From Leuconostoc rapi (GTDB lineage Bacteria; Bacillota; Bacilli; Lactobacillales; Lactobacillaceae): a stretch of DNA of 64,000 nt. The stretch lies in contig NZ_JAFBEK010000007.1 in assembly GCF_016908715.1 (NCBI RefSeq), positions 39,604 through 103,603 on the forward strand, in the 5' to 3' direction. Position numbers and translations under genes: made by a program. The first letter of the stretch is position 1. Each line of letters begins with the position of its first letter. Positions 24,449-32,839 of this stretch are shown here, piece by piece. The notes below the pieces were generated by a model. That model ran no database searches. It had not been told where the DNA came from and saw only the letters and a list, made by a program, of their open reading frames with translations.

Positions 24449-25954
24449 TTGCCTAAAATAGCGCGAAATAAACAAATACAGTTTCAAAACATGGTAACTA
24501 ATTTAATTGATGTCGATCCTAAGATCGTAAGCAGGGAAGAAAGTTTAGCTTCTGAAAGCCCGTATCGTGAAAAATATCATATTGAGCCAAATTCCGGCAT
24601 ATTAAATGATCCTAATGGATTTTCCTATTTTAACGGTGAATACCATTTGTTTTATCAATGGACACCACTTGCCTTTACAAAAGAGCCCCATATGTGGCAC
24701 CATGGCTGGTATCATATGGTCTCAAAGGATTTAGTGCATTGGCGAGATTTAGGTCCAGGTATAGAAAGTGACACTTATTTTGATAGTCATGGGGCCTATT
24801 CCGGAAGTGGATTGGTAGTTGATAACAATTTATTTTTGATATACACAGGCAATACTTGGGATACAAAATGGCAACGTGTGCCATATCAAATCGGCGCAAT
24901 AATGACACCAGCGGGTGAATTTAGAAAAATCAAAAAGCCATTCATAATTGGATCACCAACGGGATATACATCACATTTTCGCGATCCTAAAATTTGGCAA
25001 TCGGGAAATTCATACTTTACCATACTTGGTATTCAAAGGGAAAATTTAACGGGTGCAGCAGTTATATATCAATCACAAGACTTGCAAAATTGGCAATTCA
25101 AAGGTGAAGTCAAAACAAAATACAATGAATTGGGGTATATGTGGGAATGCCCAGATTATTTTGAAATTGATGATCAAGGTGTGTTAGTGATGTCGCCGCA
25201 GGGACTTAAAGCAGAGGATGACAAATATCAGAACATTTATCAGACAGGGTATTTTCTTGGTAAGCATTTAAATTTGGATACCTTGGCATTTGATCATGGT
25301 GATTTTCGAGAACTAGACTCAGGATTTGATTTTTATGCTTCTCAGACAACTTTATCGCCAGATGGTCGGCGTATTTTATCAGCTTGGATGGGTGTATCAG
25401 AGTTACGTTACCCTACAGAAGCGTATCATTATGCTGGTGCACTAGTCTTTCCTCGAGAACTAACAATTCACAATGGAAAACTGATTCAAAATCCAGTTCG
25501 TGAGATCAAAGAGTTACGTCATGATGCGCAAACGCTTAATTTAGATGTTACTACTACTGCGCATACGATTAGTCGGGGCTTTGCCCAAGAATTAAAAGTT
25601 GATGTTCATATGGAAAATACGAGACAAGTTATTTTGTATTTGTGTGCAAGTAAAGACAATCAAAAAAGTACACGTTTGGTTTTAGATCGTGTTCAGCAAC
25701 GAATTATACTTGATAGAACAAATTCAGGGGTCCCTTTCAATATTGAAAATGGTCATGTACGAGAACAACATTTGGCAATAGAAACAGTAGTCCAATTAGA
25801 TATTTTAATTGACCGATCCTCTGTTGAAATATTTGTTAACAATGGCGAACTCGTTTTTACAGCTAGAATTTTTCCTGATGACGCACAAGATAATGTTCTA
25901 TTGGAGGCGACAGATGGTGTGGCTAAAGTTGTTGGTAAAAAGTGGTCACTGTAA
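24449..25954 (+). CDS. GH32 sucrose-6-phosphate hydrolase (beta-fructofuranosidase)
   Basis: A 501-residue GH32 enzyme. The nucleophile motif is NDPNG (in GILNDPNGFSYFNGEYHLFY), the transition-state Asp is in FRDPK and the acid/base Glu is in WECPDYF. A C-terminal beta-sandwich ends SSVEIFVNNGELVFTARIFP. TTG start at 24449 with AAAGGAG. It splits the phosphorylated sugar delivered by the PTS. A scrB-type role is likely. Confidence 0.92.
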   Translation: MPKIARNKQIQFQNMVTNLIDVDPKIVSREESLASESPYREKYHIEPNSGILNDPNGFSYFNGEYHLFYQWTPLAFTKEPHMWHHGWYHMVSKDLVHWRDLGPGIESDTYFDSHGAYSGSGLVVDNNLFLIYTGNTWDTKWQRVPYQIGAIMTPAGEFRKIKKPFIIGSPTGYTSHFRDPKIWQSGNSYFTILGIQRENLTGAAVIYQSQDLQNWQFKGEVKTKYNELGYMWECPDYFEIDDQGVLVMSPQGLKAEDDKYQNIYQTGYFLGKHLNLDTLAFDHGDFRELDSGFDFYASQTTLSPDGRRILSAWMGVSELRYPTEAYHYAGALVFPRELTIHNGKLIQNPVREIKELRHDAQTLNLDVTTTAHTISRGFAQELKVDVHMENTRQVILYLCASKDNQKSTRLVLDRVQQRIILDRTNSGVPFNIENGHVREQHLAIETVVQLDILIDRSSVEIFVNNGELVFTARIFPDDAQDNVLLEATDGVAKVVGKKWSL

Positions 25955-26006
25955 TATAGCATACGATTGAAAATGATACTAAATCAATCTAGAAAGGATT
26001 ATGCAT

Positions 26007-26501
26007 ATGTTTAGTTTTTTAAAAAAGCAAGCAATAGTAAAGGACAATAATTTATATAGCCCGGTACAAGGTGAATTTTTAAGTTTGGATAACGTTAATG
26101 ATCCAGTCTTTTCGGAGAAAACAATGGGGGATGGTTTTGCCATTCAACCGAATCAAGCAGGTTTGATTGTTAGTCCAGTAGCAGGGAAAATAACGATGAT
26201 TGCTGGTACGAAACATGCAATAGGAATTCATATGGCGAATGGGTTGGATATATTATTACATTTAGGTCTGGATACTGTGAACATGGGTGGTAGCCCATTT
26301 GATATAGATGCTAGAGTTGGAGATATTGTGAATGGTGGGCAACGGCTAGGAACAATGAATCTGGAAGAGATTGCGCGTGCTGGATATGAAACGACAATAA
26401 TGGTAATTATCACAAATATGGCTGTATTAAAATCGGTAACCACTAATGATGCTCTATATCAGGTAGGCGAAAAAGTTGGAGAAGTAACAGTCAAAGTGTA
26501 G
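26007..26501 (+). CDS. PTS EIIA component, glucose family
   Basis: A 164-residue EIIA(Glc)-type protein with the phosphorylated His in DILLHLGLDTVNM and the usual start LYSPVQGEFLSLDNVNDPVF. The second ATG (26007) has the better distance from AAAGGA. It completes the EIIBC encoded at the start of the operon; a free-standing EIIA may also serve other EIIBC proteins. Confidence 0.92.
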   Translation: MFSFLKKQAIVKDNNLYSPVQGEFLSLDNVNDPVFSEKTMGDGFAIQPNQAGLIVSPVAGKITMIAGTKHAIGIHMANGLDILLHLGLDTVNMGGSPFDIDARVGDIVNGGQRLGTMNLEEIARAGYETTIMVIITNMAVLKSVTTNDALYQVGEKVGEVTVKV

Positions 26502-26520
26502 TGTTGTTACAGCGTCAAAC

Positions 26521-26582
26521 AATAAAACAGGTATTCTTTTAAAGCGCAGTGATGAGTTGGAGAAGGGTATCTGTTTTATGTT
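26521..26582 (+). terminator. Probable terminator of the sucrose operon
   Basis: ATAAAACAGGTA pairs with TATCTGTTTTAT across a long loop with one wobble. The T-tract is interrupted, so efficiency is uncertain. Confidence 0.5.
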
Positions 26583-26608
26583 GTAAGGCTCTACCAAAAC
26601 AATCAGTG

Positions 26609-26745
26609 TCAATTAAACGTTTCAATCATTGTTAATATTGCCTCTACCGTGAAGTGTTTACGATTGTGTTCCTGTTCCCAATTGGATACTTGACGAGTTA
26701 TCATTCGTGCGGCAATGAGGGAGGGCAAACTAAAAAATTGCCATT
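26609..26745 (-). pseudogene. Fragment of an XRE-type HTH regulator
   Basis: The minus strand reads ARMITRQVSNWEQEHNRKHF then TVEAILTMIETFN and a TGA at 26609-26611. This is the recognition helix and following helices of a Cro/CI HTH, close to the start of the XRE-TetR protein at 30137 (SYQSVSNWENHRSYPS). A stop upstream and no usable start show it is a relic. It is part of the 300-base gap between the sucrose and oleate hydratase genes. Confidence 0.6.
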
Positions 26746-26751
26746 ATACTA

Positions 26752-26791
26752 TTGTTTAAGATAGAATAGAAGTATAGTGAAAGCGTTTTCA
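26752..26791 (+). promoter_or_regulatory. Promoter with overlapping cre before oleate hydratase
   Basis: TTGTTT (26752-26757) and TATAGT (26773-26778) form a promoter with a short 15-base spacer. TGAAAGCGTTTTCA at 26778-26791 is a good cre and covers the start site region, so CcpA bound here should repress the gene. Confidence 0.65.
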
Positions 26792-26809
26792 ATTAGAAAG
26801 GGGATCACA

Positions 26810-28582
26810 ATGTATTATAGTAACGGTAATTATGAAGCATTTGCAACACCACGTAAACCTAAGGGTGTCGATCAAAAATCAGCGTATATCGTTGGTTCGG
26901 GGTTAGCAGGATTAGCTGCTGCTGTTTTTCTGATACGTGATGGTCACATGAAAGGTGAAGCCATTCATATTTTGGAAGAATTACCATTGGCTGGTGGTTC
27001 ACTTGATGGTATACAGCGCCCCAATGTAGGATTTGTGACGCGTGGTGGTCGTGAAATGGAAAATCATTTCGAATGTTTGTGGGATCTATATCGCTCTATT
27101 CCATCTCTTGAAATTCCTGGGGCTTCGTATCTTGACGAGTATTACTGGCTTGACAAAGATGATCCCAATGCTTCAAACTGTCGCTTGATTTATGATCGTG
27201 GCAATCGTGTGCCAGATGATGGCGACTACACATTGGGTAAGTCATCTCAAGAAATTATTAAGTTGATTATGACACCGGAATCCAAACTCGGAACACAAAC
27301 CATTGAAGCCTATTTCTCAGATGAATTTTTTGAGAGCAACTTTTGGCTTTACTGGGCAACCATGTTTGCTTTCGAAAAATGGCACTCAGCGGTTGAGATG
27401 CGTCGTTACGCCATGCGCTTTATCCATCATATCGATGGGTTACCAGATTTCTCAGCGTTGAAATTTAATAAATATAACCAATATGATTCGATGGTATTAC
27501 CTCTAATGCAATATCTAACTGACCACGGTGTTGACGTCATGTTTGATACGACAGTTGATAATATTATTGTTGATTTTGATAACGGGACTAAAGTTGCCAA
27601 AACACTCGAATTAACTGTTGGTGGGGAACATGAAACATGGTCACTTACCACTGATGACTTGGTTTTTGTTACGAATGGGTCCATTACTGAAAGCACAACC
27701 TATGGCAGCCATTTTGAGCCTGCTTCGGTTACCAATGAACCAGGTGGTTCATGGCAGTTATGGGAAAATTTGGCTGCGCAGTCTGATGAATTTGGTCATC
27801 CAAGCGTATTTTATAAAAATCTGCCAGATAAAAGTTGGTTTGTGTCAGCGACCGCAACAATTAAAAACACGGAAATTGATCCGTATATTGAACGACTAAC
27901 TAAACGCGATTTACACGATGGCAAAATAAACACCGGCGGTATTGTTACTATTACAGACTCTAACTGGTTAATGAGTTTCGCTGTCCATCGCCAACCACAC
28001 TTTAAAACACAAAAACCCAATGAAACAACTGTTTGGATTTATGGCCTATATTCTGATGTTGCTGGTAACTATGTGAAGAAAAATATTGTTGACTGTTCAG
28101 GCGAAGAGATAACACAAGAATTTTTATATCATTTGGGCGTACCAGATAGTAAGATTAAGCAGTTGGCAAAACAGGAGTCAATAAATACAGTACCCGTTTA
28201 TATGCCATTTATTACGAGTTACTTTATGCCTCGTGCCATGGGGGATCGACCTAAAGTGGTACCTGATGGCGCGGTTAACTTAGCATTTATCGGTAATTTT
28301 GCTGAATCACCGTCACGGGACACCGTATTTACGACAGAATATTCAGTCAGAACAGCAATGGAGGCAGTGTATAGCTTGTTGGATGTTGAACGGGGTGTGC
28401 CTGAAGTCTTTAATTCAATATATGATATCCGTGAATTATTACGCGCCATGTACTATATGAATGATAAAAAAGTACTCAGTGACATGAATTTGCCTATCCC
28501 TAAACTAATCCAAAAAGTTGGTCTAAAAAAGATAAAAGGCACTTGGTTAGAAGAATTATTAGTTGACGCACATTTGATGTAA
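26810..28582 (+). CDS. ohyA: Oleate hydratase (myosin-cross-reactive antigen family)
   Basis: A 590-residue FAD enzyme that adds water to the double bond of oleate or linoleate, giving hydroxy fatty acids and lowering their toxicity. The FAD Rossmann motif is [20 protein letters not shown], followed by [35 protein letters not shown], where the conserved catalytic Glu region RGGREM lies. [15 protein letters not shown] and [20 protein letters not shown] are also conserved. ATG at 26810 follows AAAGGGG. Confidence 0.95.
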   Translation: MYYSNGNYEAFATPRKPKGVDQKSAYIVGSGLAGLAAAVFLIRDGHMKGEAIHILEELPLAGGSLDGIQRPNVGFVTRGGREMENHFECLWDLYRSIPSLEIPGASYLDEYYWLDKDDPNASNCRLIYDRGNRVPDDGDYTLGKSSQEIIKLIMTPESKLGTQTIEAYFSDEFFESNFWLYWATMFAFEKWHSAVEMRRYAMRFIHHIDGLPDFSALKFNKYNQYDSMVLPLMQYLTDHGVDVMFDTTVDNIIVDFDNGTKVAKTLELTVGGEHETWSLTTDDLVFVTNGSITESTTYGSHFEPASVTNEPGGSWQLWENLAAQSDEFGHPSVFYKNLPDKSWFVSATATIKNTEIDPYIERLTKRDLHDGKINTGGIVTITDSNWLMSFAVHRQPHFKTQKPNETTVWIYGLYSDVAGNYVKKNIVDCSGEEITQEFLYHLGVPDSKIKQLAKQESINTVPVYMPFITSYFMPRAMGDRPKVVPDGAVNLAFIGNFAESPSRDTVFTTEYSVRTAMEAVYSLLDVERGVPEVFNSIYDIRELLRAMYYMNDKKVLSDMNLPIPKLIQKVGLKKIKGTWLEELLVDAHLM

Positions 28583-28701
28583 TGGACGGTCAGAGATTAC
28601 TTCATTACGTGTGTTAATAGAATATATGGTCTATTGATTTTCTTTTTTTCATGACGATGGTATGATAGTGATTATATCTTAGTTTGGGATGGCATACGAT
28701 T

Positions 28702-29595
28702 ATGGAAAATAAACGTTTGGGTATCACTTCAGGATTTGCAGCCTATTTTATGTGGGGATTACTAGGCGTGTTTTGGGAACTGTTGAGTGTTGTGCCGGCG
28801 ATGGATACATTAGCCTATCGCATTGTTTGGTCTCTTGTTACCATTAGCCTTGTACTCACAGTTCAAAAAAGTTGGCCTGAGGTCTGGCATGTCATTGTGA
28901 CCTTAATTCATAATCGTAAAATTGGTTGGATTATACTAAGCGCCTTTTTGATTTCAATCAATTGGTTTTTATACATCACTATGGTAACGCATGAGCAAGC
29001 AACAGAGGCGAGTCTCTCCTACTATATCATGCCCCTCATGAATGTGGCTGTGGCGGTGATTTTCTTACATGAAAAACTCTCTCGTTCTAAAATAATCGCA
29101 TTGACTCTTGTGGTCATTGGTGTCATTATTTTAACCATTCAAACAGGATCCTTACCATTGAATACTTTGTTAATGGCCGCTTCATTTTGTTTTTATGGCT
29201 TGATCAAAAAACAGGTGCCTTTGCCTGCAACGATTTCATTGGCATTAGAAACAGTTATTGTCGCGCCAATAGCGTTGGTGTACTTATTATTATCGCCACA
29301 TGTGATGACGCAAGATGGGTCAAGAATTACCATACTATTAATCATGAGCGGTGTTATAACAGTGATTCCGTTACTACTTTTCGCTGTGGCGAACAAAAAT
29401 ACTGACTTCATTACGCTAAGTTTTATTCAGTATTTGAACCCCACGATTCAACTGTTGATGGCAGTATTCGTGTTACATGAAGCATTTAATTGGCATAAAG
29501 TGATTGTTTTTGCATTCATTTGGTCAGGTATATTGGTATTTATTTTCGGTAGCCTTAATAGCGCTCGAAAATTGAAAAAAAGCATTAAAACCTAA
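28702..29595 (+). CDS. rarD: RarD/EamA-family drug/metabolite transporter
   Basis: A 297-residue inner membrane protein with ten hydrophobic segments. GFAAYFMWGLLGVFWELLS and AYRIVWSLVTISLVL are typical of RarD, and FIQYLNPTIQLLMAVFVLHE of its second EamA repeat. The ATG at 28702 follows GGATGG; a TTG at 28684 is less likely. The substrate is unknown. Confidence 0.9.
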   Translation: MENKRLGITSGFAAYFMWGLLGVFWELLSVVPAMDTLAYRIVWSLVTISLVLTVQKSWPEVWHVIVTLIHNRKIGWIILSAFLISINWFLYITMVTHEQATEASLSYYIMPLMNVAVAVIFLHEKLSRSKIIALTLVVIGVIILTIQTGSLPLNTLLMAASFCFYGLIKKQVPLPATISLALETVIVAPIALVYLLLSPHVMTQDGSRITILLIMSGVITVIPLLLFAVANKNTDFITLSFIQYLNPTIQLLMAVFVLHEAFNWHKVIVFAFIWSGILVFIFGSLNSARKLKKSIKT

Positions 29596-29623
29596 CATAC
29601 GTTAAGGCTTTGATGCTTTTTTA
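29574..29623 (+). terminator. Terminator of rarD
   Basis: The arms 29574-29595 and 29601-29622 pair with few mismatches and end in a T-run. The hairpin starts within the last codons of rarD. Confidence 0.8.
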
Positions 29624-29654
29624 TTGATCGTAAAGATATTGTTGTATGACTGAT

Positions 29655-29712
29655 TTATAATCGCCAAGACGACATCGAATGATTCGCCAAATAGTGATGC
29701 GCTGTTGGCGGC
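29655..29712 (-). pseudogene. 3' end relic of a second XRE-TetR regulator gene
   Basis: The minus strand reads ANHSMSSWRL then stop; the intact gene at 30137 ends VNHSMSSWRF. Differences are mostly synonymous, and one base is missing in the RITYL codons. Only about 55 bases remain. Confidence 0.65.
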
Positions 29713-29759
29713 ATTATCCATTAAATACTTTAGTTTATACTATCTACTGACAAGAGAGA

Positions 29760-30032
29760 TTAGTTAATGAAAAATATGCCTGACAAAATAATAATAGTAA
29801 CAAAAAGAATACTAATTAATTTCTGGTTAACACTAAAGCTTAGTTTATTGGTACTAAATAATGTGTGTTTGTAGCCATAGTACGCCATAACGATAATGTC
29901 CCAAAAAATCATGAGAAAAATCGATAGTCTGATACTTTTCATTGATAAATCAAATGATTGGCAACACCAAAATATGACACCCATTAATAAGCCATTCAAC
30001 AAAATTTTGTAAAAATTAGTTAGTTTACTCAT
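29760..30032 (-). CDS. Small membrane protein, possible bacteriocin immunity protein
   Basis: A 90-residue protein with three predicted membrane segments (ILLNGLLMGVIFWCC, LSIFLMIFWDIIVMAYYGY and LISILFVTIIILSGIFFIN). AGGAAAG precedes the ATG. I recognise no family. Size, topology and the position near a bacteriocin-like fragment and GG peptides are those of many immunity proteins, but this is inference. Confidence 0.6.
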   Translation of the reverse strand: MSKLTNFYKILLNGLLMGVIFWCCQSFDLSMKSIRLSIFLMIFWDIIVMAYYGYKHTLFSTNKLSFSVNQKLISILFVTIIILSGIFFIN

Positions 30033-30049
30033 ACTTTCCTCTACTTAAA

Positions 30050-30136
30050 TTAATTTTTAGTGATTGGATCGTTTAAATCATTATGGTCAGAAACATAAGC
30101 AACTGCCCCTAAAGTAGCGCCACCCAGTACACCAGT
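30050..30136 (-). pseudogene. Bacteriocin-like C-terminal fragment without a start
   Basis: Directly after the regulator stop and in the same frame, 28 sense codons read TGVLGGATLGAVAYVSDHND then LNDPITKN and TAA at 30050-30052. The Gly/Ala-rich GxxxG-like helix resembles class IIb bacteriocin peptides. There is no start codon or leader, so it is probably the surviving end of a lost peptide gene, or an artefact of read-through. Confidence 0.4.
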
Positions 30137-30877
30137 TTAAAACCGCCAAGATGACATTGAATGATTCACCAAATAAGTGATGCGTTGTTGGAATTGAGCT
30201 AAAGGTTCAATTTCTGGTTGGCTTAACCAAATCGAAATGAAGGTGGTCAATGTTTCGATTAAATAGGCAGTATCAAGATTGTTCTTTTTCATCTGTGGAT
30301 TATATTTTTTGAGAAGTGATTGGTATTTGGCTTTAATAAATTGCGTCCACACACCTTTAATGTAGGGGCGTGTGTATAGAAGATGTAAGGTTTCTCTTTT
30401 ATGATAAAGTAATGGTGCCATATCGTTGATAAATATTGACAACACACTCTCATGATCAGATAACCGTTTTTCTACTCTGATTTTGATGTCTTGATCAACT
30501 TTATTGATGAGTGTATAGACTAGGTCATCATACGATGGAAAATAGTGTTGGACGCGTTCAGCTGGTAGACCAGATAATTGTTGAACCAATTTTAAAGTAG
30601 GCGCTTCATCACGACTAGTGGTCATACATTTTAAAAAGGATGACAAAATGAGTGTTTCCTCTTGGCTTGTCGTAGGGTCAATATCCTTATCCATAAAATA
30701 ATTTAATGGTAAATCAAATGTATCAATAATGAGTAACATAATCTCAGCAGAGGGATAACTGCGATGATTTTCCCAGTTGGATACGGATTGGTAGGAAATA
30801 TAGATTTTTGTGGCAAATTCTTGTTGCGTCAGATTGTGTGCTGTACGCAGTTGTTTAATTTGATCGCCAATAGTCAT
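30137..30877 (-). CDS. XRE-HTH regulator with TetR-like C-terminal domain
   Basis: A 246-residue protein starting MTIGDQIKQLRTAHNLTQQE at 30877 (GGAGGAAG upstream). The first 65 residues form a Cro/CI HTH (TQQEFATKIYISYQSVSNWE). The rest is helical and resembles the effector half of TetR regulators: LPAERVQHYFPSYDDLVYTLINKV is like the end of a TetR HTH. It is divergent from the GG-leader/HTH gene. A 23-base motif before its start recurs at 31135, suggesting it controls both sides. Confidence 0.8.
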   Translation of the reverse strand: MTIGDQIKQLRTAHNLTQQEFATKIYISYQSVSNWENHRSYPSAEIMLLIIDTFDLPLNYFMDKDIDPTTSQEETLILSSFLKCMTTSRDEAPTLKLVQQLSGLPAERVQHYFPSYDDLVYTLINKVDQDIKIRVEKRLSDHESVLSIFINDMAPLLYHKRETLHLLYTRPYIKGVWTQFIKAKYQSLLKKYNPQMKKNNLDTAYLIETLTTFISIWLSQPEIEPLAQFQQRITYLVNHSMSSWRF

Positions 30878-30894
30878 TATACTTCCTCCTTTTT

Positions 30895-30917
30895 TAGAAG
30901 TTAATTCAACAATTATA
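30895..30917 (+). repeat. Candidate operator, copy 1
   Basis: A 23-base motif containing TAGAAGTTAATTCAACAA matches 31135-31157 at 20 of 23 positions, in the same orientation and 240 bases apart. This copy lies just upstream of the XRE-TetR ribosome binding site. Confidence 0.5.
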
Positions 30918-31134
30918 TTATACAACATATATAGGTGGCTTCAATATAATTAGTGATACTATGCACAATAAATATAAAATTATTGTGTCTGAATAATTGC
31001 TTGCTTAAAGGGTAGTAGGCTATCTTTTATATCATAAAAAGCAATAAAAGTTACTAACATATTTCAGGAAAACAACCAATAAATATGTGAAAAATTAAGG
31101 GTTGCAATTTGATAAACTATAGATGGGAGGCTAA

Positions 31135-31157
31135 TAGAAATTAATTCAAGAATCATA
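31135..31157 (+). repeat. Candidate operator, copy 2
   Basis: A 23-base motif containing TAGAAATTAATTCAAGAA, the partner of 30895-30917. It lies between a weak promoter (TATAGA near 31118) and the hairpin at 31168. Confidence 0.5.
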
Positions 31158-31167
31158 AATTGAAGTC

Positions 31168-31220
31168 TTCTGTGCTAAATTATTCATATAGATGATGAGT
31201 TGTTTAGCACAGAATTTTTT
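31168..31220 (+). terminator. Leader terminator/attenuator before the GG-leader HTH gene
   Basis: A 12-bp perfect stem (31168-31179 with 31203-31214) is followed by six T. It stands 70 bases before the first gene of the island with no gene in front of it, so it is either a leader attenuator or the end of a short RNA. I see no ORF in 30929-31291. Confidence 0.75.
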
Positions 31221-31291
31221 GATCAATAAGACAGATAGCATCATGTCATAAGTTTTTACGAAAATAACAGAAAGGGATTTGATATAACAAC

Positions 31292-31567
31292 ATGAAGAAC
31301 ATCAAGAAAATATTAAATAACAATCATTATGATGGTATTACAAATGAGAAGTTAGCTTTGATTCAGGGTGGAGATTTAGGAACAGCACTTAGACAATATA
31401 GACAAACAGCAGGGCTAACGGCACATGAATTAGCACTTCAAATGAATATTACACCAGCGACTTTATCAAACTATGAGAATAACAAACGGCGCCCTGATTT
31501 AGAATTTATCAGAGATATATCTCAGCAATTAGACTTTTCAGCAGATTCGCTATTAAAGAAATTATAA
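31292..31567 (+). CDS. Double-glycine leader fused to an XRE HTH domain
   Basis: A 91-residue protein. Residues 1-27 look like a bacteriocin-type leader: a basic start, then NNHYDGITNEKLALIQGG ending in Gly-Gly, with the L, E/K and I spacing of C39-peptidase substrates. Residues 30-90 form a complete Cro/CI HTH (LGTALRQYRQTAGLTAHEL, then ITPATLSNYENNKRRPDLEF). The two parts do not normally occur together. It may be a regulator controlled by cleavage, an exported DNA-binding-like peptide, or a chance fusion. AAAGGGA lies 14 bases before the ATG, rather far. It precedes two GG peptides. Confidence 0.8.
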   Translation: MKNIKKILNNNHYDGITNEKLALIQGGDLGTALRQYRQTAGLTAHELALQMNITPATLSNYENNKRRPDLEFIRDISQQLDFSADSLLKKL

Positions 31568-31676
31568 ATTAACAATCTGTTGATTTACATTGCAAAATAT
31601 TATGGGATTTGTAATAATTATTGATAGATGTGGTATACACCATCTATCATACTATTTTATGGATAAGGAGAAGTTT

Positions 31677-31844
31677 ATGCAAGAATTTCAAATGTTAAAT
31701 GAAACAGAATTAGCGGATATTAATGGTGGTTTTTGGCCACTTGTAGTTGTGGCCGGCTGGGCAGCTGAAGAAGCATATCGCCATTCAGATCAAATTGCAG
31801 CGGGGTTCAAACAAGGATATAAAAATGGTAAAGGGCATAGATAA
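31677..31844 (+). CDS. GG-leader bacteriocin-like peptide 1
   Basis: A 55-residue precursor. The leader MQEFQMLNETELADINGG ends in Gly-Gly. The mature 37 residues begin FWPLVVVAGWAAEEAYRHSD and end in a Gly/Lys-rich basic tail (GYKNGKGHR). This is the pattern of class II, probably two-peptide, bacteriocins. AAGGAG at 31665-31670 fixes the ATG at 31677; the longer frame is not used. Export would need a C39 ABC transporter that is not in the window. Confidence 0.82.
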   Translation: MQEFQMLNETELADINGGFWPLVVVAGWAAEEAYRHSDQIAAGFKQGYKNGKGHR

Positions 31845-32010
31845 ACAAGCATTAGCGATTATGATGAGTTATTTTATAATAAGTGGTGCAATAGCTGATC
31901 ATTTTTTTTCAAACATGAGTAATTTGGGCTACTTTCTATATGCGCTATTTTCAATTGGCAGCGGTATATTATTGTATAGCCAGTATAATAAAAGGAAAAT
32001 TAAAAAATGA
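31825..32010 (+). CDS. Small membrane protein between the two peptides (putative immunity protein)
   Basis: A 61-residue protein (MVKGIDKQALAIMMSYFIIS...) with two membrane helices and a basic tail QYNKRKIKK. The ATG at 31825 overlaps the end of peptide 1, and its stop overlaps the start of peptide 2 (ATGA), so all three are translationally coupled. The function is inferred from this arrangement. Confidence 0.65.
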   Translation: MVKGIDKQALAIMMSYFIISGAIADHFFSNMSNLGYFLYALFSIGSGILLYSQYNKRKIKK

Positions 32011-32180
32011 ATATGGATTTAAATATTTTAACAGATAAAGAACTTGAAAATATTAATGGTGGTAGTAGTGATGGTATATGGGTGCTGGTTGGCCAAGGTG
32101 CTGGCTATTTCACAGCTGGAGCTGAAGGTGCGGCTAGACTGAGAATGAGGCATCGTGCATATTTTGGTACCATTAAATAA
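32007..32180 (+). CDS. GG-leader bacteriocin-like peptide 2
   Basis: A 57-residue precursor. The leader MNMDLNILTDKELENINGG ends in Gly-Gly; the mature 38 residues start SSDGIWVLVGQGAGYFTAGA and end RHRAYFGTIK. The glycine-spaced central helix and basic end resemble the partner of a two-peptide bacteriocin. AAAGGA lies about 10 bases upstream. A strong terminator follows. Confidence 0.82.
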   Translation: MNMDLNILTDKELENINGGSSDGIWVLVGQGAGYFTAGAEGAARLRMRHRAYFGTIK

Positions 32181-32202
32181 AAGATATTAATTGCATGTCA
32201 AC

Positions 32203-32255
32203 AAAAGATCAGTGATAGACACAAGTTAGAAATTAGTGTCTATCACTGACCTTTT
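32203..32255 (+). terminator. Terminator of the GG-peptide operon
   Basis: A 20-bp stem (32203-32222 with 32236-32255) with one G-T type mismatch, an A-run before and TTTT within the 3' arm. Confidence 0.85.
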
Positions 32256-32307
32256 GGTGTGACAAATAAACTAGTATCCAATATATGAATAAATAGAAAG
32301 TGGAAGC

Positions 32308-32839
32308 ATGCTAATAAAAAATATTCTATTGCCTATTATCAAAAAAGCCAAGGAATTATTTGAACTTATCTTAGTCACCATACTAATTTTCGTTATCTTA
32401 GTCATACCAGATTTTTTTCTTTTTATGGGTGATTTAAATCAATATGCTGGTATACGTTTACTATTAACTGATATCGTGGGTGGGGTAATTGCCTATTTTG
32501 GGTATCTATTTAAGCGCTATCGGTTTTCTATTAGGTATTTTTTTAGATAGTCGGACACTTGATGCGCTCGGTATGCCTTTGAGCATGGGATTTGGGATGC
32601 TTATGATTCGACTTGATACATGGTTGTCTGGTACTGTGGTCGAGATTATCACGGTGATTCAAAAGTTTTTCCCCGGTTATTATTTGTTTGACATCGTACA
32701 AAAAATGATTTTAAATCAAAATTTTAATAATGCGTTATTACGTTTTGGGTTGAGTAGCTTAATGATTGTGATACCTTTCGTGATTATAGGCATTGTGCAG
32801 CATCAAAGTCCTGTCAGTGGGGGAATAACTAATGATTAA
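32308..32839 (+). pseudogene. Frameshifted integral membrane protein, possibly ABC-2-type permease
   Basis: The frame 32308-32550 gives two helices (LILVTILIFVILVIPDFFLF and GIRLLLTDIVGGVIAYFGYL). The other frame from 32489 continues with LGIYLSAIGFLLGIFL, then MPLSMGFGMLMIRLDT and SSLMIVIPFVIIGIVQ. The frames overlap near 32489-32550, so one indel there would join them into about 175 residues. The order Ser/Gly-rich helix, large loop, last helix recalls ABC-2 permeases of bacteriocin loci. The family assignment is weak. Confidence 0.55.

Noticed and set aside
26609..29712. One regulator gene split by insertion of the ohyA-rarD block
   Set aside because: The N-terminal fragment lies at lower coordinates than the C-terminal fragment on the minus strand, so they cannot be the two halves of one interrupted gene without a further rearrangement.
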